From: Taxillus chinensis
Taxonomy: Eukaryota; Streptophyta; Magnoliopsida; Santalales; Loranthaceae
Assembly (NCBI GenBank): GCA_023512835.1
Contig: CM042087.1
Location: 16,214,853 to 16,278,852 of the forward strand
Length of the DNA: 64,000 bases
Reading direction: 5' to 3'
A program made the position numbers and the translations under genes. This document shows positions 12,405 to 23,669 of the stretch, piece by piece (position 1 is the first letter of the stretch; every line of letters starts with the position of its first letter). A model generated the notes under the pieces. The model was not told the origin of the DNA and did not search any database. It saw only the letters and a program-made list of their open reading frames with translations.

Positions 12405-13390
12405 ATATCTGTGAGTCTACGACTCACACATCTTCGAGTCTCCGAGGCTAGAGTTCGAGTTAGATTAAGTCTGTTGAGTCACTCTATTAACTGTAAGTCT
12501 ACGACTCTGCGAGTCTACGACTCTACGAGTCTGCGACTGTCCTAATTGCTCTAAGAGTGACTTCTTCGAGGTGCGCCTAATCTACCCGTTGTTACATCTT
12601 CGAGCCTACGACCTTAGCTCTGCGGGTCTACGACCTTTGGGTTTCTCAACTTATTTTACTTGACTAAGAGGCTCTTCGACTCTGTGAGTCTTCGATCTTG
12701 AAAACCTTCGACTCTACGAGTCTTAGACTTTACATTTCTTCCTTAGCCTTTCGCATTTGCTCATGTATTGAGTTTTTGTATTCTACGAGTCTTCGACTCT
12801 ACGGCTACGACCCTTCAGCTATTACTTTCTGCCTTCATGATTTTCGAGTATGTGATGTGTCTGACAAGTTCCTTAAATTACCTGTATCCCTTGAGTTTAC
12901 AACTTTAAGACTCTTGAGTTACAGTTTCATTTTAGTTGGTCAATCTTTTTGGCTTCAACTCTTTGATCTTCTACTTACGAGTCTGCAAGTCCTTTTTTCT
13001 TAACAGTGTTCTAAGGTTCCACTCTACGACCCTGGAGTCTACGAGTCTACTTTTCGTTCTGTTAATTGACTTAGGCACTCTTAGGGACTCTATAGTTCTA
13101 TGGGCTTCGAGTTTTCGAGTCATTTAAAGTTGGTTACTGTTCTTTAGAATTCTTTGACTCTACGAGTCTCTGAATTTATTTACGCTTGCAGTAACTCTCT
13201 TTTTCGCACTTCGACTCTACGACCTTCGACCCTGGATCTACGAGTCACAGCGTGTTCTATTATATTTTTACTTCGAGTCTCCAGACCCTACGAGTCTATG
13301 AGCCTCTCGCCAATATGTCTTGTGACAGGTCTATTTCTACGAACTTCAACTCTTCGACCTTACGACCTTCGGATCTTTGAGTCTCCAGAC
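12405..13390. repeat. Irregular array of GAGTC/GACTC motifs (TCTACGAGTC type)
   Basis: About 1 kb in which TCTACGAGTC, TACGACTC, CTTCGACTC and variants recur every 10-40 bases; 12480-12540 is the densest part. The half-motifs GAGTC and GACTC are reverse complements, so the array is full of short inverted repeats. The period is not fixed, so it is not a simple satellite. It lies wholly inside the solo LTR. Confidence 0.85.
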
Positions 13391-13435
13391 TTAGACTGTA
13401 TTTTGGCAGCTTCATCAAATCCTATATTTCCAACA

Positions 13436-13440
13436 CAAAC
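13436..13440 (+). repeat. Target-site duplication CAAAC, right copy
   Basis: Pairs with 11438-11442 and fixes the right edge of the solo LTR. Confidence 0.88.
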
Positions 13441-14060
13441 CCTATAATCTCTCATGTGATAATGACAAGATAGGAAGCCATAAAACATAACAAACTTCAA
13501 TGTAACCCTAAAATCTCCAACCCTCAATGTTTGATCAAACCCAAAATTTGTAAGATGCAGATAAAACCCTATGTAATTTGAATTGAGAGTATCACTTGTA
13601 TATTCTAACATGTTGCAGAAGATGAGCTCTATTGTTAAATCTCGAATCACTATAAAGAGATACGGAAAGATGTGTGTGCAATTAAATGCAAGAGTTTTCC
13701 AATCGAGCGACTAAGGACAGGATACATAATCCTGATCCAGATCATCGTGAGTGATGACTAAAGTCTTAGTAATTAACTGAGAAGTCAGATAGTATCCAAA
13801 GATCTAATATAAGACAAAGACTTTGGTATAACTAAAGTCACTTATCCGAAAGTTTCGCTGACTTGGCTTAAGCTAAAGATGGGAATGTTAAAGACTTGGT
13901 ATAAGGACAAAGACTCGGTATATGCTAAAGTCCCGGTATAAGCCTAAGTTCTGGATCTGACACTTATCAAGTCTCAACTTAAACAAAAAAAGTCTCGGTC
14001 CAAGTAATCAAGACTCAAACGAAGATCTTAAAGACTTGGTATAAGGATAAAAGGCTCAGT

Positions 14061-14254
14061 TGTGGAGTCTGTGGATTTCATAAGTCCCATATCGGACTGA
14101 GGGGAGAACAAAGCACGCCTCATAAGGAGGCCGTGGATATCTCTCTAGCATGACACGTTTTGGTGTGCCAGTGGGCACTACCAAGAATAAAAGCCATGCA
14201 TTTAGTGGCCCAAAGCGGAACAATATCGGGCTATAAGTGGCTTGGACTATTACA
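14061..14254 (+). repeat. TRIM 5' terminal repeat
   Basis: 194 bp. Aligned by eye with 14331-14524, it differs at scattered single bases and a few small blocks. Confidence 0.85.
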
Positions 14255-14330
14255 AATGGGATCAAAGCTGGGGACCCAAATCGGTGTGCCATAGTCCCAC
14301 AGGGACGTGGGCCTCCTAAGGGGGGTGGAT

Positions 14331-14524
14331 TGTGGAGTCTATGGATTTTATAAGTCTCACATCGAATTGAGGGGAGAACAAAGCGCGCTTGATAAGGAGG
14401 GCATGGATACCTCTCTAGCACAACTCATTTTGGGGTGCTAGTGGGCACTACCAAGAATAAAAGCCGTGCAGGCAGTGGCCCAAAGTGAAACTATATTGGG
14501 CTACGGGTGGCTTGGATTATTACA
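14331..14524 (+). repeat. TRIM 3' terminal repeat
   Basis: 194 bp, same length and ends as the 5' copy, directly after the purine tract. Confidence 0.85.
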
Positions 14525-15187
14525 GATGGTATAAGCCTAAGTCTTGCATCTGATACTTATCAAGTCCCGGTCTAAGCAAACCAAGTCTTGGTATAAACAT
14601 TTAAGCCTCGATTTAAGCAAGTTACTTATCCTGTGTCCGTCAACATTCCGGATCAAAGATCAAGTCTTAGACCAAAATATTCATAATAAGCCTCAAAGGC
14701 TCAGTATAAGCCTTCAAGGCCCGGTATAAGGAAGTAAGTCTTGGTTTAAACTCACATGCTTGAATTAACTTCACAATGCTCAGAAATGACCACCAAAGTC
14801 CCAATGTAAGTAGAGAAGCATTCATTGAATACCTTAATGACAACTTACATGTAGACTTCTAGAATTTGTTGACAGTCATTAATACAAGTTAGAACCATAC
14901 AAAATGAAATTAATGCATTATATATTTCCAAAATTTTCAAGCCAAGCAATTGTAGTGTACCAAAGAGAGACATTAATAGTACAAATTTCCAAGGAGAAGA
15001 AAGTACCAATGTTGCTCTCTGATCTCAGGCGGACAATTGAAGTTCCCAGAAGATAGAGATCAAGGTTGTGTGTGTTGTTATTCCTAATGTGAGTTGTTAA
15101 GAGTTGGCATAGTTGATTGTGTTGTTATTATTGTCAATCATAGTTCTGTCAACCATAGTCCTTGTTGTCAACCTTCAATGAAGATAG

Positions 15188-16909
15188 TGTGAGGACCCAT
15201 GTCCTAGTTTAGAGAGTTAGAGGTTGGAAGGTGCCTTATGGTGCTAAAATTTTGGCTTTTATGAGTTCTATAGTATTTTAGAGTGAGGAAAGGAGGATCA
15301 TGGTCAAATCCAGATTATCAAGGTTAGATCTGAATCATGAGTAAGGATCCGAGCGATCCCTTAGCACCGAGCAAGCCTCGGTAGTCTGGAGCAATCTCTT
15401 TATGGGAATTAAGAGAGTTTGAAGGACAATATTTAATCCATTTTCAAATTCAAAAAGTGAGAGCTACATGGGATTAAATATTTGAAAAAATTACGAGGAA
15501 TAATGGGAAATTCAAAATTTAAATTTTCAAATTCAGCTTGGGAGGCTATAAAAAGGGAGCTACTCCATCATTTGGAATCATTAAGTTATCATCCAATTCT
15601 GATCCAGTAATTATCCATTCTATTCTACTATCCATTTAGAGTAGAGAAAGGGGGAGAGAAGAAGGTCTGGGAAATCACTTGAAGCTTGAAGAAAAATCTA
15701 CAGGAAAAGAAGATCAACCTTGGAATTTCTTGGTCTAAATAGGCAAGCTTTTCTTTGGGTATTCTTAATTCATTTTTTGTAATTCTATTGTCTTCAAACA
15801 AATTATGGAAGCTTAAAAACCCTTGATTGGGGTTAGGATGGAGTTTGATGTAATACATTTAAATTGCAATGTTTTAGTTTAATCTTCTTCACATTGTGAA
15901 TGTTTATTGAATATCTTGAGTTTAAATATAAAATGGATTTTGGCCATTTCATTTTATCATATTAGGTATTATTGGATCAAACCCATAATTTGGATGATGC
16001 AAATAAAACCTGGATGTGGTGTTGAGTCCAGGATTGGGGGGATTTCAAGTTCGTTCTTGGGGCAGAGGACCTCGGGGGCTGTTGGGGCGCTTGCGCTTTT
16101 CGTTTCGTGGTGAGATCATTAGAGTTAGTTCCTGCGGTAGGACCGTGTGGGGGAACCTTAGAGTTTCCTAGGTTGTTATGTCGATATAAAAATTATGTTT
16201 GATATGATATCTATGTGGATATGATAATTATGGATTGTGTGTGGATTGTTGGATACATGTGTATATCTGATGTGCTGTGAATGTGACTATATGGCTATAT
16301 GGTTATGGAGCCTGTGTGGCTGTGTTTGTGGAGCCTGTGTGGCTGTGGCTGTGATTATACTTGCCCCTGTGACTTATCTGTGTTGATATGTTCTTAAATG
16401 TTGAGCATACCTGTTCATATACTATTGCCACGACACTGCACTTGTGCATGTCCGCATGTAGATGCTAGGAGCATGGGATGGGTTGGGGAGACATGATCCC
16501 TATTGAGCTGTGGTTGCTCACCCCTCTTATTGTGTTTTGTTTTCTTTTTAGGGACCTAGAGGCATTAGGTGGGGACACCAAAGTGGAAGACAGTTTTGCT
16601 TGTTGCTTTGTTTAAATGTTATTTTGTGTTATGATATTTTGTGGGACCTTTGTAATCCCAGTGGGAAAACGATGTAACCCAGTGGGGAAAGTTTGTAAAA
16701 GGATTTTGACTGTAATAAAGACATGTTTGGTTTGTAAACACTTATTGTGGTTTGAAATGAATAAAGATAAATGTTTTTGTCTTGTGGTTGTCTATTGTGG
16801 ATGTGTGTGGTGTCATGTGTGAAATTATTTGTCTCAACCCCTTGCCCATCGGGTGGGTAAAGGGGAGTCACGAACCAGTTTCCTCGGGTTGGAAATCCGG
16901 GGCGTGACA
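15188..16909 (+). repeat. G1 5' LTR (1722 bp)
   Basis: Runs TGTGAGGACCC...GGGGCGTGACA. A TATA-like CTATAAAAAGG lies at 15546. From about 16015 to the end it closely follows the G1 3' LTR (25380-26235), including the Gly/Trp-type TGTGGAGCCTGTGTGG repeats near 16310. Before about 15990 it is essentially unrelated to that LTR. Confidence 0.82.
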
Positions 16910-16910
16910 A

Positions 16911-16930
16911 TATGGTATCTTAGCATGGTC
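16911..16930 (+). other. G1 primer-binding site
   Basis: TATGGTATCTTAGCATGG directly follows the LTR end. It matches the usual TGGTATCAGAGC complement of initiator methionine tRNA with changes. Confidence 0.75.
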
Positions 16931-17375
16931 TAGTTGGCCTAGGGTAGTGGGCGGATCTAGTTATCTTGAGTCCTTTGGAGGACCCTGGAGGGACATGCCT
17001 GATCAACATGGTTCTCTTTGAGCCTCTAAGGTGTACTTGGGGTAGTCTAGTGTTATGGTAGGATTTATATGCATTGACATTAGGGCACTAGTTGCATTTG
17101 TTGTCTATGTATGATTGTGTGGATAATTGAGATAAAGCATGTGATAGGAAAATACGAAGAATGTGATTTAATCTGTGCAACTCTGATTTTATGATAATTT
17201 GAGCTGTGTGATTGTGGAATTGCTGCTTGTGCAATGTGATTTAATGAGAACTGAAATGTGTGCAAAGTGTGTAATGCCATGTGATAATTGAATTGATAAA
17301 TGGGGTAGAGGTAGTGACACGCGATAGATTTCGAATGCATTTTGACGATTGTCTTTTTTACTTCGTGTAGTAAGA

Positions 17376-18460
17376 ATGCCACCGATGAGAGCGACGCGTG
17401 CATCTGGGGCAGTGGCTGATGAGTCATCTGCCCATGAGGGTCCAGGTGCGGGACAACTCGCTGGAGGGAATGAGCTGTTGCTAGCACAACTGCGAGAGGG
17501 CATCCGACAGGAAGTCCAGGAGCTGAGGGAGGGTATCCGGCAAGAGGTTCAGGAGGAGGTGCGCCGTGAGATGGCAGCACAGCAGGTGGTGCCACCACCA
17601 CCACCACCAGTGGGGGAGATACCCTATGAGCATGAGAGTTCGCTGGGTGGCGTACCGATTCACCGTGTAGAGGATGAAGTGGTGACGAAGTTCCGAAAGG
17701 AACAACCTCCGAGGTTCAAGGGAGAGGGGGATCTAGTGATAGCTGAGCACCGGTTGAGGCAGATTGAGCATGTGTTTTCCTTTCTCTTACCCTGGGGGGA
17801 GGATAAGGTGTGGTTGGCGATTCAGCAGCTCGAGGGTAATGCCTTGGAGTGGTGGCAGAGTGTAGCGGGAAGCCGTTCAATACAGTTCATGGTTTGGGAG
17901 GAGTTCTTGCAGCTCTTCCACGATGAGTTCTTCCCCGAGTCGTTGAGGTGGCGAAAGAGGGAGGAATTCAGCAGCTTGAGGCGGGGGTCGAAGACAGTGC
18001 CCGAGTATGAGCGAGAGTTCGGGAGCTTGAGTAGATTTTCTCCCGAGATGGTGGCAAGGGAGGACCTGAAGGCCCACAAGTTCACCTTGGGTCTCAAGCC
18101 AGCCCTTACGCAGAGGGTGGCGATTCTGCGTTTGAGGACTTATTCAGACGTTGTTGAGACAGCCCATATAGCTAAGAGGGAGTTGGATGATGGAAGATAA
18201 GCCCATCAGTTTCAGGGTGGGTCTGATCGTGATACAGGGTCCAAGAGGCCCAAGACCGAGGAGGGAGGTAGCAGTTCCTTCCGCAGCAGGGGTCCACCCT
18301 CGGTGAACCCAGTGAGGTTCACTTTTGGCGGTAGTAGGCAGGGAGGTTCAGCAGTAAGTCTCCCCAGCGGTTGTCATTGCTGTGGGGAGCAAGGCCACTT
18401 CAAGAGAGAGTGTCCCAAGAAGGACTGCAATGCAAGAGCTGTGGATGAGCGGGCCATTTG
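17376..18460 (+). pseudogene. G1 gag (capsid plus CCHC zinc knuckle)
   Basis: The reading frame opens with MPPMRATRASG, the usual start style of chromovirus gag; an upstream in-frame ATG at 17349 is less likely. Near residues 40-65 is a tandem duplication (LREGIRQEVQE twice). The capsid-like core includes FKGEGD, NALEWWQSVAGSR and an FFPESLRWRKREEF block, typical of Ty3/Gypsy retrotransposon gag. A stop at 18198 interrupts the frame. Beyond it the same frame encodes the knuckle CHCCGEQGHFKREC (18372-18413), C-x2-C-x4-H-x4-C, then another stop near 18461. The intact protein would package the element RNA. Confidence 0.88.
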
Positions 18461-18661
18461 AGACGGGTTTGCAGGAGTGGCAACAGGGGAGTTGGAGGCA
18501 TGGCATCTAGCACGAGGAGTGATACCAGTTTCCATGCACCAGCAGAGAGACCCGCTCGTCAGTGGCAGACTAGTCAGGCAGGATCAAACCAGACCCGACC
18601 TTAGGGGAGGCCGGAGCGATAGCAGACTGATGCTGGAGGCAGTCAGGGTTGGAACCGCTTA

Positions 18662-19138
18662 GTGGGTGAGTCGACTAGTGGCACGAGCCAAGGGAGGGTG
18701 TTTGCGCTGAATGCAACACCCCAGGAGGAGGCTGAGCAACCACCTCCACCAGCGGAGGGAGGGGCAGGACCATCAGTGGTTAGAGGTACCCTTTTGATCT
18801 CTCGTACGCTTGTTTCTGTTCTTTTTGATATGGGTGCATCATTTTCATTTGTTATTGAGCTTGTAATTGATGGCTTGGGGTTAGTATGTGTTGAGGGAGA
18901 GAGACCCCTAGTTGTGGAGTCTCCGGTGGGAGGTATGATTGAGGTGCGACGTGTTTGCCGTGATTGTGTGTTAACCATAGGAGATATGAAGCTTAGCTTT
19001 AAGTTGTATGTGATGCCATTGAGGACGTTTGATCTGATCTTGGGTATGGATTGGCTTATGGCTTTCCAGGCCAAGATAGATTGTTATTGGCGGTGTGTAT
19101 CATCCGTGTCACATGCGGGGGTTTCTTGCACCCTGTAG
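18662..19138 (+). pseudogene. G1 aspartic protease domain
   Basis: The retropepsin active-site block reads VLFDMGAS at about 18818-18841, with Met where Thr/Ser is usual after the catalytic Asp. Downstream LGMDWL is the conserved ILG-DWL block. The enzyme would cleave the Gag-Pol polyprotein. It is separated from gag by stops. Confidence 0.8.
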
Positions 19139-19177
19139 GGGGAGTGGGATTGTGAGGCGAGTCAGGACAGACCGGTA

Positions 19178-19715
19178 TTGGACCAGTGGGGTGCCATTAC
19201 CCATAGGTTGGCAGCCCTAACTTTTACTGAGGAGGGAAAGATGGGAAAAAGGGTGTGGCCAGTAGTTGTTGACCAATTTCATGATGTCTTTCCTGAGGAG
19301 TTGAGGAGTTTACCACCTAAGAGGAGCATGGAGTTCACCATTGAGTTAGTACCGGGGACGGGTCCAATCTCCCAAGTGGCTTATCGTATGGGACTAGCTG
19401 AGTTGAGGGTGCTTCATAGGCAAATAGAGGAGTTGGTAAACCAGGGGTATATCAGGCTAAGTACCTCACCTTGGGGTGCTCCAGTGCTCTTTGCAAAGAA
19501 GGCAGATGACACGCTTCGTCTTTGCATTGACTATAAGAAGCTGAATTCGGTGACTGTAAAGAACAAGTATCCATTACCTTGGATAGATAACTTGTTTGAC
19601 CAGTTGAGTAGGGACTAGTGGTTTTCCAAGATAGATCTGTGATTGGGGTATCACCATTTAAGGGTTAGAGAGGAGGACATCCCTAAGACTGCTTTTCGGT
19701 GCAGGTATGGGCACT
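19178..19715 (+). pseudogene. G1 reverse transcriptase, N-terminal part
   Basis: Clear Gypsy RT blocks: [46 protein letters not shown]. Stops occur at 19616-19618 and about 19640, both explainable as C-to-T changes (for example CGA to TGA). The frame is cut at the codons for GHYE by the solo LTR at 19721; the coding sense resumes at 21737. Confidence 0.9.
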
Positions 19716-19720
19716 ATGAG
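19716..19720 (+). repeat. Target-site duplication ATGAG, left copy
   Basis: Identical to 21737-21741. Removing the LTR and one copy would restore continuity of the RT coding sense. Confidence 0.93.
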
Positions 19721-21736
19721 TGTCACGCCCCGGATTTCCGACCCGCAGAAACCAGTTTGTGCATCCCCATGCCCGCACCCAAAGGGACAAGGGGTTGGTG
19801 AGAACACCGAGAAAGGAATCTTAGCACGGGTGCTTTCCCTAAACCATATCACACATATACAGAAATCTCATTCCACAGCACAGTACAAACACACATTCAC
19901 ACTTGTTCTTTCCCCCACGGGGTTACATCATAGTTTTCATAATCCAACAAAATGAATAAACACACACAAGGTCTTCACCTCTAGTGAACCTCCTAGCTCC
20001 TATAAGCACCTGAAATAAACAAAAACAAACATAACAGGAGGGGTGAGCAACCATAGCTCAGTAGGGATCATGTCTCCCCGACCCATCCTAACTCATAAAC
20101 TAGTGTAGGCATGTGCTCGTGTAATGATACATATACATTACCAACTCAATCATGTACACATGCATTCAAATACATAGAAAGCCTCCCAGGTAATCACAAA
20201 CATTGCCTTTCAGACACCATGTTGCCCTCCCCAGGCACAGTATTGCCACTCAGGCACAGCATTGCCTCTCAGGCACAATATTACCTCTCAGGTACAGTAT
20301 TACCTCACAGGTAAAATATTACCTCGTAGGTACAGTAGCCTCTTAGGCTTCAAACAAATCTCACCTCTCAGGCCCTCAACAGTAGCCTCTTAGGCTTAAC
20401 AAGGTAGCCTCGCAGGCCTACATGACCACTAGGGTTCATATACTCTCTCTGTAACATAGGCCAATCTTCACAACTCTATCCTCAAGTCTTGACTCAGAGA
20501 AAGGATTTTCGTAAAACTTGTTTTCTTGAAACAAAAAGTCCGGCATTGGCTCCTCATACCATAACTAAGATAATCTGATTTTTGGGGATTTTTCTGAGAG
20601 GTCTAACCCCACTTTCCAAAAAGTCATCACTACGAAAAACTGCATATTTCCGGGATTTTACACTAAATTCCATTTTTCACATTTTGAAGGAGTGAGAATT
20701 TAATTTTTTAGTATTTTTTTTGAATCCAAATGGGGGGTATTTCGCTATTTATAATGTAACTTAAGTATAATGCTTGACTTAATGGTTACAATGTAAATGG
20801 GTCTAGGCACCCTAGCAACATACACTGGCAACTGCACTGTCCAACTGCTCGAGACACCCTGCTCGAGACACCTTGCTCAAAGCTCTGCTCGACGCTGCTC
20901 GACACTCTAAGGTCGAGCAACATGCTCGAGGCTCTCTTGCTCAACACTCTGCTCGAAGCTAGCCTTGAGCAGTTCCCAGTCGCGAACCGTCGACTGCGTT
21001 CTTCCCAATTTCATCCCAAAACTCAATTATACTCCTTAAATCTCCATTTTTAAGCACTAATTCATCCCCCAAATGGCTTTCTAACTCATCCTAGCCATCT
21101 TAGGCTACCAAAACAACATTAATTCATACCAAAACAACATAAATCGAGTTTCTCGAACTCTAGGGTTCATACTTCCAATTCCACGAATTGGGGTTTAATT
21201 CACATGTTTTAGCTATTCTAGCAAGCATAATTAACAACATAGGAGTGACAAGAACGAACCCCTAACTCGACTTTGGTCGCTTTGAGCTCTGGATTATCCA
21301 ATTCGCTTTCCCCCTTCTTTTTCTCTCTCTTTTCCTCTCTTTCTCTCTCTAGAAAGGCACGCACGTATGAAAATTAGGGATTTGAGTTCTTCACTACCCT
21401 ATTTATACTTTCCCACATTTAATTCGTTAAAATTTCAAAATTACCCTCATAGGGTCTAGACTCCAAATCAAGCCCAATTACTGTCAAAACGCTCCGTTTG
21501 ACAAGTACATAACTATATTGAGGTTTGTTTTTCCAAATAAGACCTCGAACATAAAGTCACCTGATCACACCATAAAAAACCCAAAATTAGCCTTTCGGGG
21601 CTCTGACTCCAAATTAGGCCCACTCACAGTCAAAACTCTCTATTTGACGCATATGTTGTCATACTGATATTCACATCCCTCGATGTGCACTCCATCACAT
21701 GGTTAACTGCCAAAACCCCAAACACGAGTCATTACA
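19721..21736 (-). mobile_element. Solo LTR of the G4 family inside the G1 RT gene (2016 bp), perfect target duplication
   Basis: On the + strand it runs TGTCACGCCCC...GAGTCATTACA, the reverse complement of a TGTAATGAC...GGGCGTGACA LTR. It is flanked by ATGAG at 19716-19720 and 21737-21741. Read in reverse, the block TAACCATTAAGTCAAG and its surroundings match the G4 3' LTR near 62610-62640, and the GGGCC-rich 5' part also corresponds. A repeat series of CTCAGGCACAGTATTACC type (20220-20340) and a CTCGAGCA-rich series (20845-20960) lie inside. No internal domain, so solo. Confidence 0.93.
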
Positions 21737-21741
21737 ATGAG
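21737..21741 (+). repeat. Target-site duplication ATGAG, right copy
   Basis: Pairs with 19716-19720. Confidence 0.93.
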
Positions 21742-22404
21742 TGGGTAGTGATGCTTTTTGGGCTCACTAATGTACCAGCAGTGTTCATGCATTTGATGAA
21801 CCAGGTCTTTGCTCCATACTTGGATTATTTTGTGGTGGTGTTTATAGATGATATTTTGGTGTATTCCAAGATGGAGAGGGAGCATGTAGAGCATTTGGCA
21901 ACAGTGTTGCAAACCTTGAGGGACCAGCAGTTGTTTGTTAAGTTTAGCAAATGTGAGTTTTGGATGCAAGAGGTTCATTTTCTTGGCCATATAGTGTTAG
22001 CTGAGGGGCTTAAAGTAGACCCAACTAAGATTGAGGCTGTATCATCGTGGGAGAGGCCAACCAATGTTTTTGAGATTCGTAGTTTTCATAGCTTGGCGGG
22101 GTATTACCATCGTTTGGCAGTTCCTATGATGGCATTGACCAGGAAGGGAGTAAAGTTTGAGTGGACTGACAAGTGTCAGCAGGCATTTGAGGCTCTCAAG
22201 ACCCGTTTGACCATTGCACCTGTGTTGAGGTTACCTAGGGAAGACGTCCCATATGAGGTGTATTGTGACGTGTCTAGGATTGGTTTGGGGTGTGTGCTTA
22301 TGCAAGAGCACAATATGGTAGCTTATGGGTCGAGGCAGTTGAAACCTCATGAGCAGAATTACCCTACTCATGATCTTGAGTTGGCGCTGTCATCTTTGCT
22401 TTGA
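21737..22404 (+). pseudogene. G1 reverse transcriptase C-terminal part and start of RNase H
   Basis: Continues RT with the [12 protein letters not shown] block and the catalytic [10 protein letters not shown] motif (about 21846-21875; FIDD in place of YIDD), then FLGHIV and the connection domain. RNase H begins with [17 protein letters not shown], whose first Asp is a catalytic position. The frame ends at 22404 after HDLEL by a frameshift. Confidence 0.9.
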
Positions 22405-22900
22405 AAAGTTGGCAGCATTACCTTTTGGAGGAGAAGTTTGTGGTGTTCTCAGATCACAAGAGCCTTCAGTACATCTTTACTTAGAAGGACTTGAATTTGA
22501 GGCAGAGGAGATGGGTGGAGTATTTGCAGACCTTTGACTTTACTCTTGCTTATACCCCGAGCAAGGGCAATGTTGTGGCTGACACGTTGAGCAGGAAAGG
22601 AAAGGTTGAGGTGACAATGAGAGAGTGGAAGCTGATGGAGCAGTTGGCAACGTTGCAGTTGCAGTCTATTGCTTGTGATGGTGGGACAGTCCTGAGTCCT
22701 ATTGTATTGTGCCTGAGTTGTACCAGCGCATCCAGGAGGGACAGTTGGGTGATATAGAGTGTGAGGTTTTCCTTGCCCGTATTGAGGCTGGTGAGCTATC
22801 TAAGGATTGGACAGAGGGTCCTGAGCATGAGTTGTCCTTTCAGGGAAGATTTGTAGTAGTTTCTTCTCTTCCAGACGAGGTGATGAGGGATTTCCATTAG
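22405..22900 (+). pseudogene. G1 RNase H remainder and linker
   Basis: Shifted frames carry HYLLEEKFVVFSDHKSLQYI, a TAG where Gln is expected (YIFT-stop-KDLNL, near 22481), then RRWVEYLQTFDF and GNVVADTLSRK, the end of Gypsy RNase H. The linker to integrase holds further stops. Confidence 0.85.
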
Positions 22901-23669
22901 TCTCGAGTTGCTGTGCATCCAGGGGGTACGAAGATGTACCATGCACTTCGGGGGCATTTTTGGTGGCCTGGGATGAAACGTGATGTGGCTGCATTTGTTT
23001 CGAGATGCCTCACTTGTCAGCAGGTGAAGGCTGAGCACCAGTGGCCGACGAGCATGTTGCAATCGTTACCAATAGTAGAGTGGAAGTGGGACCACATAGC
23101 GATGGATTTTGTGACTGGTCTTCCACCCACTATTGGGAAGAAAGACATGATATGGGTGATTGTGGATCGGTTAACGAAGTCGGCCCATTTCCTTGCCGCT
23201 CGAGAGCGGGATTCCATTAGGGCATTGAGTCAGGTGTATGTGAACGAGATTGTGCGATTGAATGGAGTGCCATCGTCGATTGTGTTTGACAGAGATTTGA
23301 GGTTTTACTTCTCGTTTCTAGATAGGCTTGTAGGAGGCTATGGGGACAAAGCTTAACATGAGTACCGCTTTTCACCCTGAGACTGACGGTCAGATAGAGA
23401 GGATGAATCAGACATTGGAGGACATGTTGAGGGCCTGTGTGTTAGATTTTGCTGGTTCGTGGGTAACTCACCTTCCTTTGGTGGAGTTCGCCTACAACAG
23501 TTACCAGGCATCCGATGGGATGGCTCCTTTTAAGGCATTGTATGGGAGGTTGTGTCAATCACCTTTGTGTTGGACTGAGGTGGGGGAGACAGCTCTTTTA
23601 GGACCACAGTTGGTTCAAGAGGCTACTAAGAAGGTCAAGTTGATTCGTCATCGCTTGTTATCAGCTTAG
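22901..23669 (+). pseudogene. G1 integrase (zinc-binding and catalytic core)
   Basis: HHCC zinc-binding module: VHPGGTKMYHAL followed by SRCLTCQQVK (about 22911-23030). DDE-type core: WDHIAMDFVTGLP, VFDRDLRF and [14 protein letters not shown] supply the acidic positions. A frameshift lies near 23340 between the second Asp and the Glu block, and a TAG precedes the zinc module at about 22898. The intact enzyme would insert element cDNA. Confidence 0.9.

Larger units (their letters stand above)
11443..13435 (-). mobile_element. Solo LTR (SIRE/Copia-like family), 1993 bp, with perfect target duplication
   Basis: On the + strand the segment runs TGTAGGTCCC...TTTCCAACA. Flanks are CAAAC (11438-11442) and CAAAC (13436-13440), a perfect 5-bp target-site duplication. 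Read on the minus strand it begins TGTTGGAAATATAGGATTTG, resembling the starts of the LTRs at 29152 and 38165, and ends with the C-tract plus GGGACCTACA arrangement seen at the C1 LTR end. No internal domain is present, so it is most simply the product of LTR-LTR recombination. Most of its interior is an unusual GAGTC/GACTC-rich array. Confidence 0.88.
14061..14524 (+). mobile_element. TRIM (terminal-repeat retrotransposon in miniature), 464 bp
   Basis: Two direct terminal repeats of 194 bp, both TGTGGAGTC...TTACA (14061-14254 and 14331-14524), flank a 76-bp core. The core starts with ATGGGATCAAAGC, a degenerate initiator-Met-tRNA primer-binding site, and ends with the purine tract AAGGGGGGTGGA, so the arrangement is LTR-PBS-PPT-LTR with no coding capacity. 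It sits inside the LTR remnant 13528-15187. I do not find a perfect 5-bp target duplication (flanks TCAGT and GATGG). Mobilisation in trans is family knowledge. Confidence 0.85.
13528..15187 (+). repeat. Partial SIRE-like Copia LTR, plus orientation, interrupted by a TRIM
   Basis: It starts TGTTTGATCAAACCCAAAAT and continues with ATGCAGATAAAACCCTATG and ATACATAATCCTGATCC, matching in order the starts of the C1 and C2 LTRs. The middle consists of repeated AAGACTTGGTATAAG-type motifs. The TRIM at 14061-14524 interrupts it. Similarity fades after about 15000 and the Gypsy LTR begins at 15188. No primer-binding site or gag follows, so it is a remnant. Confidence 0.72.

Noticed and set aside
12405..13390. 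Possible CRISPR or centromeric satellite
   Set aside because: Spacing is irregular, motif length about 10, and it lies within a solo LTR with target duplications.
14056..14421. 121-codon minus-strand frame with an internal repeat
   Set aside because: The repeat is the TRIM LTR pair; the frame is a by-product of it.
16629..17705. Minus-strand frames across the G1 leader and gag
   Set aside because: Shadows of the gag coding sense and LTR; the plus strand carries the recognisable Gypsy gag.
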